DNA of 64,000 nt from Calendula officinalis (taxonomy: Eukaryota; Streptophyta; Magnoliopsida; Asterales; Asteraceae), in NCBI GenBank assembly GCA_963853835.1, contig OY970828.1, positions 61,062,861-61,126,860 of the forward strand. Reading direction: 5' to 3'. A program made the position numbers and the translations under genes. The notes under the pieces were generated by a model. The model searched no databases. It was not told the DNA's origin and worked only from the letters and a program-made list of their open reading frames with translations. This document shows, one piece after another, positions 36,748-48,956 of this stretch. Numbering within the stretch: position 1 is the stretch's first letter; every line of letters starts with the position of its first letter.

Positions 36748-37893
36748 ATATTCACCCAGGTGAGAAAACCATGCGCTCAAACGAAATGCTATTAATAAAC
36801 ATCGACTATACTAAAAATCGATATAAATTATAAAATCATACTTAATTATGGCACACGGCTTCTATGTAGGATCTGTGCGTTTCGGCTAAATATGTGAATC
36901 GAGTGTTGCGGCTTTCCTTAGAACCAGACGAATTCTTGAAGTTACGTTATACGCTATTAAATTACGTTTCGTGCCGGAGAGTGATGTTTATTTATATTTT
37001 AGTTTTAGTGAAGTATTTATTTGGTTTAGGGTATTATGTTGCAAATATTATGTATTTGGAAATTTGTAGTAATATTACTTTTTTGAGTTTATTTTATGTT
37101 TATCTTTTTCTGGGATCGTATGGTATGGTGAGGGTGAGGGTTAACCTAGATATGCGAGGTGACCATAACCTAATTACGACACCAAGCGTTTTTGGAAGAA
37201 TGAAGTAGCTTTAACTACATTTGTCGATGCTTCAGGGGAAGGCTGTAGCCATGTAGTCTCGACTCAGTTTTTTAACTTTTCATTTATTGGTAGAAGTATT
37301 AAATTTGTTATTTATATATGTATAACTAGAAGAAATATAAATATAAATATAAATTTTATTTTAATTTTTCTTTTTATATTGGCTAAGAATCTGTATATCA
37401 ATTTCAATGCATGCACCCTATATTCTGTGATTCGTCTATAAATCACATTAACTTGTGTAATAAGTGGTGCTGAGAACGTTAAAGCATCATGTACCATGAG
37501 CCAACCCGTCATTTCAGCCACCTCAGCTTTCCTTATTTCACAATCACACACCGAAATACCCCTTCACTCATACTTTTAACCCAAAATGCTTCTTTTTAAG
37601 AACCATTAAAATACTTCTTACTCATAAAATACCTAAAAAAACACTCCCTCTCTCCTCTGCCAGTCCACCCACAAGACCCCTCACTCACACCACGAGTGAC
37701 GTGGTGGCTTGGCCTAGGTGGCGCCAAAGAGCCAGCCACCTCACCCTTTTGCTCACTCATAGGCACGATTTTTTGTTCGACTTTTGTTGTTGGCTGCTTT
37801 AGTTTGTCTATTATCATGGTCGGAATGTGGTGTGGCGGAGTGGTGCTCAGAAGGTGGTGATCTGTGTGTCAAATCTGGAGAATTATTTTTTAT
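36748..37893. other. 3' region of the RRM gene and intergenic
   Basis: The first about 400 bases probably include the 3' UTR, possibly spliced. Beyond about 37250 the sequence is A/T-rich, then CT/CA-rich near 37600-37740. No second gene is supported. Confidence 0.45.
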
Positions 37894-38293
37894 CAAGGTT
37901 CTAAAAGGCGCGCCAAGGCTCGAGGCGCGGCGTCGACGTTATGAAATAGACTATGGCGACTATGTAAGACGTGACGTAAGAAAAGACGTGATAAGGCGCG
38001 ACTTACGGCGAATTTTTTTGAAGGTGATTATTAAAACTCTATTTTTTTCTGGAAAAAATGGTAATGTATATAATTATAAATTTAAAGGTAACAATTTTTG
38101 AGAACTTTATATATGACTTATCACATAAATCAATATTATCTATAATTTTTGTGAACTTGATATAACATATATATAAATTATGTAAAAAATATGTCGTCTT
38201 AAGTAACACTTTGAAAAACGTCATGGCTCGCCGTGTCTCGCAATGGCTTGAGGCTTGATGGTGTCGCCACACCTTACGCTTTTTAGAACCTTG
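37894..38293. mobile_element. hAT-like MITE
   Basis: Inverted ends CAAGGTTCTAAAA(G/A)GCG; 400 bases with GC-rich flanks and an A/T-rich middle, non-coding. No target duplication could be matched. Confidence 0.55.
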
Positions 38294-39429
38294 CACAAAA
38301 TACAGACTAATAGCAGCCTAATTTGTAGCGTACCTATTGTAAATACAGTATTTACAGAGAATCAAAATAAAATCACAGCATATATTGGCTGGTTTGCAGC
38401 TATCAAATTTGAACCAGATTTGTAGGCTAATATCTACAACAATCAACAGTCGGTACATGGTGGTTGTGTTTCCACTGTTTTACTTTGCCTATGAATAGGC
38501 ATCAGCCCATTCTGACCCGTCTAAGACTTGAGGAGAGAAAGGAAAGCTTTATAAATCTACCCAAATAAACCTGCTTTAATGACTACGGGAAGAGATTGCC
38601 CGCTCGGGTTGCAACATTGGGAGTGGAGGTGGTTAAATGAGCGGGTTAGATGGGTTATATAACTGGTTAAAGGGTCGATCTTTTATACTTGCTGGATTGG
38701 TTCGGGTTGAGTTGGCCCTAAAACAGTTTTCATACAAATCTCTAAAATTCATTCAATACTTTGAGTCAAGTATGATTATAGGGGAGTTGTATTATTATAA
38801 TTACTTACTTGAGAGTCTTGTCATATTATTTCTAAGCTGCCATTTTTTCAGTTTTTAGTTGACTGATACTACAAGTACATACCTGGATCCGAAACTTTGA
38901 ACGCTTAAGAGGCAAAAGAAACATACAAGAGTGATATTGGTTCGGCTCATCTGCATACTTAAAGCAAGCTAAGGAGCCACACCAATATCATGCTTGTTTC
39001 TTTCTTTCTTTTCCTGCAAATTCAAAATATGATTTAAACAAGTGGTTACTTCTTTAAATTTATAATATTTGTGTACATATGTGATATCCTATCAAAGGGG
39101 ACTCGTAGATTCCCTCATTCACTCATTTTGTATGTGTTTGTGTATTTTAATGTGTATTCTATTACCACAAGCAACACGTTATATGCCTTACCTAAGATGC
39201 TTTGAAAGAATTGAGAATGAAAAGGTCTTATTTGTTTGGCTTTTCGTTATTTTAGACGGTTATCGTGTTAAAAGAAAGAAATAAATCACACGTATATTCT
39301 GTAACTATCATGTTTTATTTGTTATTTTATTTGTTTATATTTGTTTTTACACATGATTATTTATGTATACTTAGTCTCATTTCTTCTCTTATTATCATAG
39401 TTGTACCTTCATATCTATGCGCATATACC
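38294..39429. other. intergenic, nothing recognised
   Basis: A/T-rich, with short artefactual frames only. Confidence 0.45.
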
Positions 39430-39600
39430 ATTGTGAGTAGTAAACGAACTAAATGAACATGAATGGGCTTTTGTTTGTGTTCGTTTGTTAAGGGAGAAAA
39501 CCTTCACGGACTATTTGTGAACACTTAAACGAAAGAACTTTCATGTTCATGTTCGTTTGTTAAAGAAAACGTTCACGAACTATTCATGTTGCAAACGAGG
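39430..39600. repeat. fragment of a GTTCGTTTGTT-type repeat
   Basis: Repeats of TGTTCGTTTGTTAA and TTCACG(A/G)ACTATT resemble the larger element at 59687-60550. Confidence 0.45.
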
Positions 39601-39608
39601 AAATAAAG

Positions 39609-40740
39609 ATGTCATGTTACTTATCGATGTTGCGTAGTGATATCCGCGAGTTTTTGGGGATGGTGCCCCGAAGTTCACTAGCTGAGATGATTGAGGCGGC
39701 ACGTGGCCGTGAGATAGAGTTGCATCTACAGAAAAGAGAGAACAAGAGGGTTGCAGCGGCTACTGCAAGTGCTAGTCAGGGAACCATAATCGTCAGAGGT
39801 TCGAGTTCAAGCCCTACAACGGGGAAAATCCTGCGAAAGGTTCAAGGGGTAACACTTAGGGTGAGCAGAAAAAGAGGGTAACCGGAATCGGAACCGGAAC
39901 CATCTTGGAACCGGGGGTTCCGGACCCGAAACCTGTTAAGAGGTTCTGGTTCCGGTTCCTAAAATCATGGAACCACCCTAAGAGGTTCCGGTTCTCAAAA
40001 TTAAGGAACCTGGAACCGGTGGATACCCTGAAAACGGCGATTACATTAAATTAAATTAAATGGAATAATGATTTATACAAATGTAAAATACTAGTCCAAG
40101 TAAAAATATAAAATTTCCCTTCCTCGTTAAAATTGAGTGAGACATTCACTCGTCGTGAGGTCGTATCTTTGTGACTGACCTTCACACCTTTCACACCTTT
40201 CATACATTACTATGTTTTAATCATAATTATTCACTTATTTCTATTTTAAACAATATTCGTAATCAATGAAATATATTTAAAACTATTAAACGATATTTGT
40301 AATCGCTAGTTCGTGTGATTTATTGTCTTGTTTATATCGTAAGTAATGTTAAATATTTTTGAATTTAGAGTCAGGGTAACCGGAACCTGCCCTGGAATCG
40401 GCGGTTCCGGTTCCAGAAATTTAGGTACCTGTCTTCCAAGTTCTGGTTCCGGTTCCTATATTTCAGGAACCTGCGGTTCTGGTTCCGGTTCCAGTCGGAA
40501 CCGGCGAGTATCCTGTTATGCTCACCCCTAGGTAACACATGTGGTGGTGCAAAGAGAAATGATGAGAAGAAGAATGCTAGGAGTGTCAATTCTAGTGGAG
40601 GTAGGTATGAGCCTATGTGTTACAAATGTGGTCAGAAGCGGCATATGGCTAGCAATTGCAATATCAAAGGTGCAGTGTGTTTTAACCGCCACAAGGAGGG
40701 CCACATGAGAGCTGAGTGTCCAGAGCTACAAATGTATAGT
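39609..40740 (+). pseudogene. gypsy gag fragment with zinc knuckles, split by a MITE
   Basis: Left of the MITE is a gag-like segment (91 codons, with a retrotransposon-gag C-terminal look). Right of it, from about 40605, come two zinc-knuckle-like motifs: CYKCGQ..H....C, then a degraded second one, CFNRHKEGH, in which the expected second Cys is Arg. No protease or RT follows. A near-copy in inverted orientation lies at 40917-41196. Confidence 0.75.
39856..40530. mobile_element. hAT-type MITE with TSD and internal empty-site control
   Basis: Inverted ends TTAGGGTGAGCA and TGCTCACCCCTA, with a perfect 8-base duplication GGTAACAC (39848-39855 and 40531-40538). Inside are repeated GGAACCGG / GGTTCCGG motifs. 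The inverted gag copy at 40917-41196 holds one GGTAACAC without the insertion (on the minus strand, near 41090). Confidence 0.93.
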
Positions 40741-40916
40741 AAACGTATGAATGCGTTATAATCCTCCACTCTTGTCGCTAATATCTACTGTTATGATTTT
40801 TCCAAACTATTAATTAAACAAACATACATTAATTGATTTAATTTTTATTTATAGTTTAATATAACGCAAGTGTAAAAAATAAAAATTACATCTTATATAT
40901 TCGATGTCAACATTTG

Positions 40917-41196
40917 TATCTCTGGACACTCAGCTCTCATGTGGCCCTCCTTGTGGCAGTTAAAACACACTGCACCTTTGATATTGCAATTGCTAGCCAT
41001 ATACCGCTTCTGACCACATTTGTAACACATAAGCTCATACCTACCTCCACTGGATTCTTCTTCTCATCATCTCTCTTTGCACCACCAAGTGTGTTACCCC
41101 CTGAACCTTTCGCAGAATTTCCCCCCGTTGTAGGGCTTGAACTCGAACCTCTGACGATTATAGTTCCCCCTGACTAGCACTCCCTGCAGTAACCGG
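40917..41196 (-). pseudogene. inverted copy of the gag/zinc-knuckle fragment
   Basis: Nearly matches the plus-strand segments 39760-39855 plus 40531-40740 in reverse complement, without the MITE. Separated from the first copy by about 175 bases. Confidence 0.8.
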
Positions 41197-41199
41197 ATT

Positions 41200-42380
41200 G
41201 AATTATCTTCACATTTGAATATTTGATGCTTACACGTGGATTTGAAACTAAATTACAAAAATTACCATTAAAGTTTTACCAAATGCTTAAGTGTAATGGG
41301 TAGAAGAAAGTGAGTTTGAGTTGACATGTTGCATACACTTGTATGCTTGATTGGCATGAACCATCATTCATCTACACCAAAAATGTATACAATTAATCAG
41401 TTTATGGCCAAAGTTCACATGATCCAAATGTGTGTTTCATCAAATGTAATAGATAATTCAAGGCGCCTAATTTTAACTTCTTCAAGAGATATACACCAAT
41501 TTCTTCAAGTCTTATTACATGTAGCAAATATATAGGATAACCTAATGAAAAACCTGTGAGCCCATAAGACCGTTAGCTACCTCCTCTATCTAACTATCAG
41601 TTTCCATCTAAAATTCATAATTTAACAGTTTGATTTAACAGTTTGATCACTAATGCTATGGGCAAGAAAGTAAATGTGAAACGTGTGAACTCCAAATCAG
41701 TTGTCATTGGCCTTCAACAAGTTGTTAATGTTCGCCCTTAATTACATTTAGGTTTAAAGAAACAAACTCATCAATCACCTGCTACCCGATTAATAACTAT
41801 AAAACGTTTGTCTTAACCATAACATTTCAAGATTCAATAACAAATATGTGGTTTCTAACCAACCTTTTGCTTCATCACCCAACAGTCTAAAAGGCTCGAG
41901 ATAAGACCATTAGCTGCATTACCTATCCAACTAACAGAGACAAAGAAGAGGGATAGTGAGGTGAAAAACAATAGGGGATCAAAGCTAAACAATCACCAAT
42001 CGGCCGAAGAACACGAAGCTAAGGAGGCGACAATCACTGAAATAATCAATCGCCCATAGAGAAATAGCGGCGGTGGCGTTTGTTTAATATCTGGCAGAAG
42101 AAATAGTTCTAAACGGTGCCAGAAAAAAAACTAATTTCACACCTTATTTCTCTAAATCTAAGCGGCGGTGTAGCGGTGATGGAAGCGGTAGGCCGGTTGC
42201 TTTGGAATAAAATTCACACGTGTTATTAAAAGATTTTGTTTTATTATGGTAGTACACTAGTACAAGATTACAAGGGTAGTTATTGAAATTTACCTCAAAT
42301 TTTACGTATCATTATTTATTCTAAAGTTATATTGATAGTTTTTTTAAAGAACTTTTTACATCTATAATTCTTTAATTTAA
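41200..42380. other. intergenic, weak internal duplication
   Basis: A stretch containing AAGACC(A/G)TTAGCT and CCAACTAAC/TCTAACTATC occurs at about 41566 and 41900. No ORF supported. Confidence 0.4.
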
Positions 42381-42382
42381 TA

Positions 42383-42646
42383 CTCCCTCCGTCCCTTAAT
42401 AAAGTTCTCATTTCTATCAAAATATTTGTTCCAAAATAAAGTTTCCATTTCTCAAATTAAGGGGACCCACTCAATAAAATAATATTATTACCATGTACTT
42501 CACCACCAACTATTTTTTAAAAACACTTTCTCTCTCCAAAATAACCATATATTTTAATCAAATTTATTACCAAGACCCCACCACTAACTAACTCCTAAAA
42601 ACTTGTGCCCAATTGAAATGGGAACTTTATTAAGGGACGGAGGGAG
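42383..42646. mobile_element. Stowaway-like MITE
   Basis: Inverted CTCCCTCCGTCCCTTAATAA ends and flanking TA (42381-42382 and 42647-42648); 264 non-coding bases. Well-preserved ends. Confidence 0.92.
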
Positions 42647-42966
42647 TATTTGTTAAATCCTGTTAAAGAAGTTAACCGGTAATCCTTTTTCTATTAAAAT
42701 ATTTAACAAAGAAGTTAACCGGTAATACTTTTCTATTAAAATATTTAACAAACTTTACTATAATTGCAAAATGTTTTTTAAATGAACTACTGATGTAATT
42801 GTTTAAAATAGATAATTATATGTGAAATTTTGGATAAACCTCAAAGATCATCCTTATAATTTGCTCTTAATTTTACTATTTTTTTAGTGTTATCTGAATA
42901 CTAAATTAAGTAATTATTTTTAATGTAATTAAGTTTCAAACCTCTCTACCAGCTAATCTTTTATTA

Positions 42967-43279
42967 CTTCTTCCGTTTTAAAATAAGCGATACAATTTTC
43001 ATTTTGAGGTATTTCAAAATAAGTGATACTTTTGAAAACTTATTATATTTGATAAAAAAATAGTGAGACTCACACCTACTAATTATCTCTTTTAATATAT
43101 TAAAAAGACACATTTACCCTTACTTAAATTTTTAAACATCATTAAATTAAATTTAACCAATATATGTGGGATTCATCATCCACTAACTATCAAATTTAAT
43201 TTAATTAACCTTTATTGTCATATTTTGCCTCAAAAAACATAAATTTTAAAGTGTGTCACTTATTTTGAAACTTAATAAG
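42967..43279. mobile_element. Stowaway-like MITE
   Basis: The left end CTTCTTCCGTTTTAAAATAA and the right-end complement share the CAAAATAAGTGA-type inner sequence of the 10212 copy; TA flanks at 42965-42966 and 43280-43281. The right terminus is degraded. Confidence 0.55.
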
Positions 43280-43281
43280 TA

Positions 43282-44842
43282 TATGCCTCCACCCTTCTAG
43301 TTTTATGGAAACAAAATTATTTTAGTAAAAGACAAAAAAAGAACTAAAATACAAAAAAAAAAAAAAAAATATATCAGAAAAAGACAAATTAATAAATGAT
43401 AACTATCGGATTCAAATATAAAATTATTAATAACGACACAAATTAATTAAAGAATATTAAATGAATAGCTGAACAACTTTTAGCCAAAAAACAGAATGGA
43501 TATTAGTTATTAGGTTTGACTAACTCATGTATTAAGGACGTGAGATTAGAATTATTAAGTGAACAAAATATTTTCTAATATATTGAAAAATACATTAATT
43601 GGGGTCTAATTTTTACAACTATTAAATATAATTTTTAATATATATGGCAATTGCAACTTCAATCAATGCTTTTAATCGTATGCCCTTAAGGCATTAGTTA
43701 GAAAAAACCTTAATTATTTATTGAAAAATTTCAATTTCAATTATAGTTTAGTTATTAGTTATCATTAACCGAACCACATTTAACTGACCCGATTGACCAA
43801 ACGACCCATCCGTATCATTAACTTTGCTGCCTATTTTATTTTTTTTTATAGAACTCACCTAAAATTATATCACGAATTAGCCACTATAAGCTTATAAGCT
43901 TTGACAAATTTTGACATAGCTTACTAGAATAAACTCATAGGTTATCACTACCTAGTTAAAATAAGCTTATAACACTAAGTTAATAAATTTATTCAAATAC
44001 TAAAAAAAAAAACTTATTTATTCTAAATAAGTTAATAATCTCTAAAAATAATCTAAAACAGACAACCCCAATGCCCATTATTTGACTATTTTAGTATTTT
44101 CAAGCTTACTTTATTAGTCTAAGGGGTGTTTGAGATCACTTTATAATAAAATAGTTTATGTGTTTTAAAATTAAGTAATCACATAATCAATCAATCAGCG
44201 GATACAAAATGTAATTATAAAAAACAAGATGGTTCGGATTTTATTTTTGTTTGAAATCATAATAATAAGTTTTTATATGATTTACAAATCTAATTATTTG
44301 TATAGTTAATAGATAAAATTTTTTAGTTTTTAGTCTAAAAAGAATTTTATAAGAATGTTAAGGCACTTAAATTAATTTTAAAGTGGATATTAAAATTATA
44401 TTATAAAACCATTAGTTGTTTGAACACGAGTTTAACATAAATTTAACACAACCCGTCACTTTGTGCTCTAAATGTAGGATTTCGTTGCCCATTGGAGATA
44501 TCGTAAATACCCAAAACAACCTTTGGGTTTTGCGTGCAAGAAGATAATCCAAAATCCCGTTTGAGGTCAACTTGGTAATTTCTCTTGAGAAGTCAAGATA
44601 GGGCAACCAACGTCAAGACGTCGACACATACAAATAACAAGATCCATTGCTTGTGGAATCCACACAGCTACCGAGAGAGTTCAAAATCCCTCAGCCGGCG
44701 TAAACTCTCTCTCTCGTAAGCCGTTCGATTTCCGATCGATTCTGTTGTTACTTTACAATATTCCTTTTCATTTCTTTTTTTAATTGTTTAATCGTACTTT
44801 AAATGTTATTTATCATCAATATTTTTGTAGCACCCGATATCA
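43282..44842. other. intergenic and 5' region of cytochrome b5
   Basis: Mostly A/T-rich with a poly-A run near 43353. Immediately upstream of the gene is a CT-rich leader (about 44700-44716), followed by GTAAGC and, before the ATG, TTTTTGTAG at 44830. These fit a 5' UTR intron of about 114 bases; that is inference. Confidence 0.5.
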
Positions 44843-45908
44843 ATGGCGTCAGATCCGAAATCTTTCATATTCGATGATGTCTCCAAGCACAACAAAACCA
44901 AGGACTGCTGGCTGATAATCGATGGGAAGGTCAGATCCTTATTAATTTCAGTTTCACTTTGCTGATTTCATTTTTTACCAAATTATACTTATTGCAATTC
45001 CAGTAAATGTTCATTTGCTAATTTGATTCGATCCGATCCGATATTGATTGCATATTCCAGTAATCGTAAGAGTCGAATTTTGTTTTCATAGTTACTTTGT
45101 GCGATTCGCCTTTGAGTTGAATGTAGTCAGGGTTTTAGTGTGGAATTGAACTTCTAAATAGAATTTTGAAGCTATCTCGTCATCTGAGTTAAATAAAGAA
45201 ATTAGTTCTAGACATGCATATGATCTAATTAATTTAGGGATTTTGAAAAACTTTGAGTTAATTTCAATTAGTTAGGTTTAATAATTGACAGGATTGCTGT
45301 TCCAGAAAACGTTCAGCGAGATAAGGCTATAATTGACAGTTAATTTCAAAGTTGTTTTTTCTCGATTAGTTACATTAAATATTAAATTATTAGTCTAAAT
45401 ATTAAACATTGAATTGAAATATTCATATTAAATAATAAATGTAATATTAATTGCCAAATCAAAATATTAAATTGAAATAGAGTTAAAAGATTAAGTATTG
45501 ATGAACTTAAATGCACCAGGTTTATGATGTAACACCATTTATGGAGGATCACCCTGGTGGTGATGAAGTCCTGCTAGCAGCAACTGGTAAGTCTTGAAAT
45601 ATTACTGATTATTGTGAACACAATTATTTATGCGTAAAATGATTTTTTCAGGAAAAGATGCAACCGATGATTTTGAGGATGTGGGCCATAGCGATGATGC
45701 TAAAAACTTGATGCATAAATATTACATCGGCGAGATTGAAAAGTCAACCGTTCCAATGAAACGCACATTTGTTGCACCTTCTGACAGGACCCACAATCCT
45801 GACAAGACGCAAGATTTTGTTATTAAGATTTTGCAGTTTCTGGTGCCCCTTGTGATTTTAGGGTTGGCTTTTGCAGTCAGATCCTACACAAAAGAGAAAT
45901 CTGCTTAA
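44843..45908 (+). CDS. cytochrome b5 (ER-anchored)
   Basis: Three exons, 44843-44929, 45520-45586 and 45652-45908, join in phase to give 136 residues. The heme-binding domain has the HPGG motif with H40 and a second axial His at H64 (GHSDDA). The C-terminal hydrophobic segment (about residues 108-128) followed by a short charged tail is the usual ER tail anchor. It transfers electrons from NADH-cytochrome b5 reductase or P450 reductase to fatty-acid desaturases, hydroxylases and P450s. Length and layout match plant microsomal cytochrome b5. The start ATG lies just after the inferred leader-intron acceptor. Confidence 0.95.
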
Positions 45909-46127
45909 TAATGAGGTTTAGAGGGCAGTTAGTTTGTGTTGTGGTGGTGAAATTAAGTTATGGAGAATGTTTAAGTTAGCTTATTTTCTTATGGTGTATT
46001 TCTGGTCGTTATCATATAAAACATGGCAACATTATTTGTTGTCTTTGGTACTTTAGACTAAAGTTTGAAACTTGATGTTGTTTTTGGTTATTTGGCACAT
46101 GAATTTGCCATATTTGTTTTTAGGACA

Positions 46128-46482
46128 AACTCTAGGACTCCCAAAAAAAACTCTAAAAATGGTCTAAAACAAACTTTTTTCAAAAAAAATTCTTTTTTAA
46201 ACATAAAAAACGCAGCCTATAAGATCCAAAAATAAATAAAAAATTTCAAAAATGATGAAAAAAAAATATGAATCATAATTTTGATCCACAAAAAAATATG
46301 GATCATTATTATGTTCAACAAAAAAAAGTAGATCATAATTTTTTTTTCAAAATTTTTTTTTGGTTAAATGTAGTAATAATCATTGGGAGTTATATATATT
46401 TTTTTTGGAATTTTTTGAATTTTTTTTTGAGGTGTGCTCGCGAGTTCTCACTGTTTTTTGAATCATTACAGGATTCCACTTC
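46128..46482 (-). mobile_element. second copy of the 24432 MITE
   Basis: In reverse complement it matches the end GAAGTGGAATCCTG and the ACTCTAAAAATG.TC and GATCATTATTATG blocks of 24432-24823. Its other end is truncated or diverged, and no target duplication was clear. Confidence 0.6.
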
Positions 46483-47599
46483 TATATATTTGGTATTTCA
46501 AATGACGATGCTGGTCATTTAATTTTTCTCCTTTAATCCTAGTTAATCTTATTTTTCTCCTTTAATCCTAGTTAATCTTAAACCGATTTGAGCTATAAAT
46601 CTTAAACGATTCCTCCATATAGTTCCCTTCTTTAAGGGTGTTTGAGAATATTTCAAAAAGTAACTTATTGACTTCTTAGTTTAGAAAACTTAAAATTCAT
46701 GGTTATAAATTCATGATTTTTATAAAAATTAAAGGTGACAGGAATACAATATAATTATAGCAAAGTTGATTGGTCAGTGACATACTGAATAAATTATTGT
46801 ATGTATGTATTATGTTTATTTATACTATATTAAATTAGAAACGAAATAAGATTAAAAAAAAGATATAAAGTAAATGTGGGCAGGAATCGAACTTGAGCAG
46901 CGAAGGAGCTATGGACTAAGGTCTTAACAAAAACCGTACGGACCACCTCCAGGAGGATTCCACATGAAATTTAAATGTGAATTAAAGATATTTAATATGA
47001 AATTATGTTTAGCATGTGGCAATACGTTTGCAGTCTGCTGTCTTCGATAACAAAAATATTTAGAATTTGCCTTCAACAGCACCATGCGGGGTTTATTTGT
47101 CTAAAAAAAAATATTCAAATAAAATCATTTTATCCTCTATCAAGTCTGTTATGACGTTAAAACTTACTGTTAATCTGCTGGTTCTTGAAACTTGTAATAT
47201 TTGGAACTTTTTAAGAAAGGGTTTTTCTAAGTCTCATACTTTGGTAGTGTATCAAATCAGGATCTTTTTGTTGGTTTTTCTAATGAAAGTGTTGAGTTTT
47301 GGAGTTGAATTATGTTAGTAATAAAGTATCTTCCAATTCATTAATGATATTTATGTGGCTGTTGAGACGTTGAGCACCATTTTGATTTTGATTTCGATTT
47401 CGGGAAAAGTACAAATTTTTGTTTCTACGTGGTTTTAGAACCCGATATAACCCGACGCAACTTGTACTGAATTTCGGTTTGTCGGATCCTGGTTCGGTCC
47501 GGTTCCGAAACCGAACACATATCTAGTATAATATGTGATCATGAGGAAACCAGAATACTGTTTGTTTTGTGTGCAAAAATGATGTCTAAATAAGTGTAA
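46483..47599. other. intergenic with a possible SINE
   Basis: Contains the weak tRNA-like segment listed at 46865 and, near 47440-47520, a CGGTTCGGTCCGGTTCCG-like patch. No gene recognised. Confidence 0.4.
46865..46965 (-). mobile_element. possible tRNA-derived SINE remnant
   Basis: The minus strand has a B-box-like AAGTTCGATTCCTGC. An A box could not be placed with confidence. Confidence 0.3.
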
Positions 47600-47608
47600 T
47601 TATAAATT

Positions 47609-48861
47609 GAGTAAATTACAGTTTTTGTCCCTGTGGTTTTCCTGATTTTGCGTTTTTGTCCCTGTACTTTTTTTTTTCATTTTTTTTGTCCCTGTGCTAT
47701 TCAAAATTCTGCGATTTTGTCCTTCCGTCCAATTTTCACCGTTGACTAACCTCACATGCCAAACATGTGAGGGTATTTCTGTCTTTTTTCACAAATAAGT
47801 TGTACCTTAAGCCTTAAAATTTGTAACTTCGAAAAGAAATCTTCATCTTTCCCACTCTCTTCTCTGCAATCTCTCCTCTCCCAAATGAAACCCAAATCAA
47901 CTCAAACCAAACCAAATTAACGATATATACGGTCATGTGTGGTCCGATGGTAAGAAAGATGGTTAGATAATAGGAGGAACAATGATGCTGATGTGTTAAT
48001 GTGATGTGTTGAACGGAAGTAAGCTTCCTTTTACCCAAACTCCAATCGTATGTATATGAGTTGCCACCTTATTTTGGTTCTTAGTCTCCAAACCTCTTCT
48101 CTCACTACCTGTTCGACCGAAAGATGAAGGTGAGAACGGATCTGTGGTGTTGCACGCCACACCAAATGTTCGAATCGGAGAACGGATTTGTGGTGTTGCA
48201 AGCCACCGCCGGCTCTTCGTCTTCTCCGGCGGGCGGCGGTTCTGGTGCAGAAAAGTTAGGGATTTGAGGTGGAAGATTTCTGTTCTCCGACATCAATCTC
48301 GACCGCCACCGTCGACATCAATCTGGCGTCAATGACCCTGGTCGCATTCTCAGGCGTCAATGGAGCCCTTCGACGACTCTCTTGCAGTCGATCTTAAACA
48401 AATATTAGTGGTCGCCAGATTTTGAAGATGTTAATCGCGATCTGGATTTTGAAGATGACCGATGTGTTCTTTTGTTCTTGTTACTTGAAGAAGATTCCTT
48501 TTTTTGAAGATTTTGTAGATATGATATAGTAGTTTAATTCTGTACGATTCATTGACGTTTGATTCTGTTCGATTGCATTTGTAATTTTGGGTCTGTTGAC
48601 ATTTTTTAGTTTGATTTTGGGATGAAGAAAATGTTGAGAGGAGGGAGAGGGATGAAGATTAGGGCTAGAGATGAAGAACACATAAAGGACGAAAATACCC
48701 CTACTTTTTTGGCATTTAACGTTAGTTAATGGTGAAAATTGGACGGAAGGACAAAATCGCAGAATTTTGAATAGCACAGGGACAAAAAAAATGAAAAAAA
48801 AAGTACAGGGACAAAAACGCGGAATCGGGAAAACTACAGGGACAAAAACTGTAATTTACTC
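47609..48861. mobile_element. long-TIR Mutator-like element, perfect 9-bp TSD
   Basis: The ends GAGTAAATTACAG are inverted for about 150 bases with repeated TTTTTGTCCCTGT phrases. The target duplication TTATAAATT is perfect (47600-47608 and 48862-48870). The interior of about 950 bases has no transposase; it includes CT-rich and CCGGCGGGCGGCGG stretches resembling a plant leader or first exon, possibly captured host sequence (inference). Confidence 0.93.
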
Positions 48862-48956
48862 TTATAAATTCCTCATTAAAATTTGAATCATCACCTGATC
48901 CCACTTATATTCTACTAAGTAATAGATGTAGATATAGAATTGAATATAGATATAAA

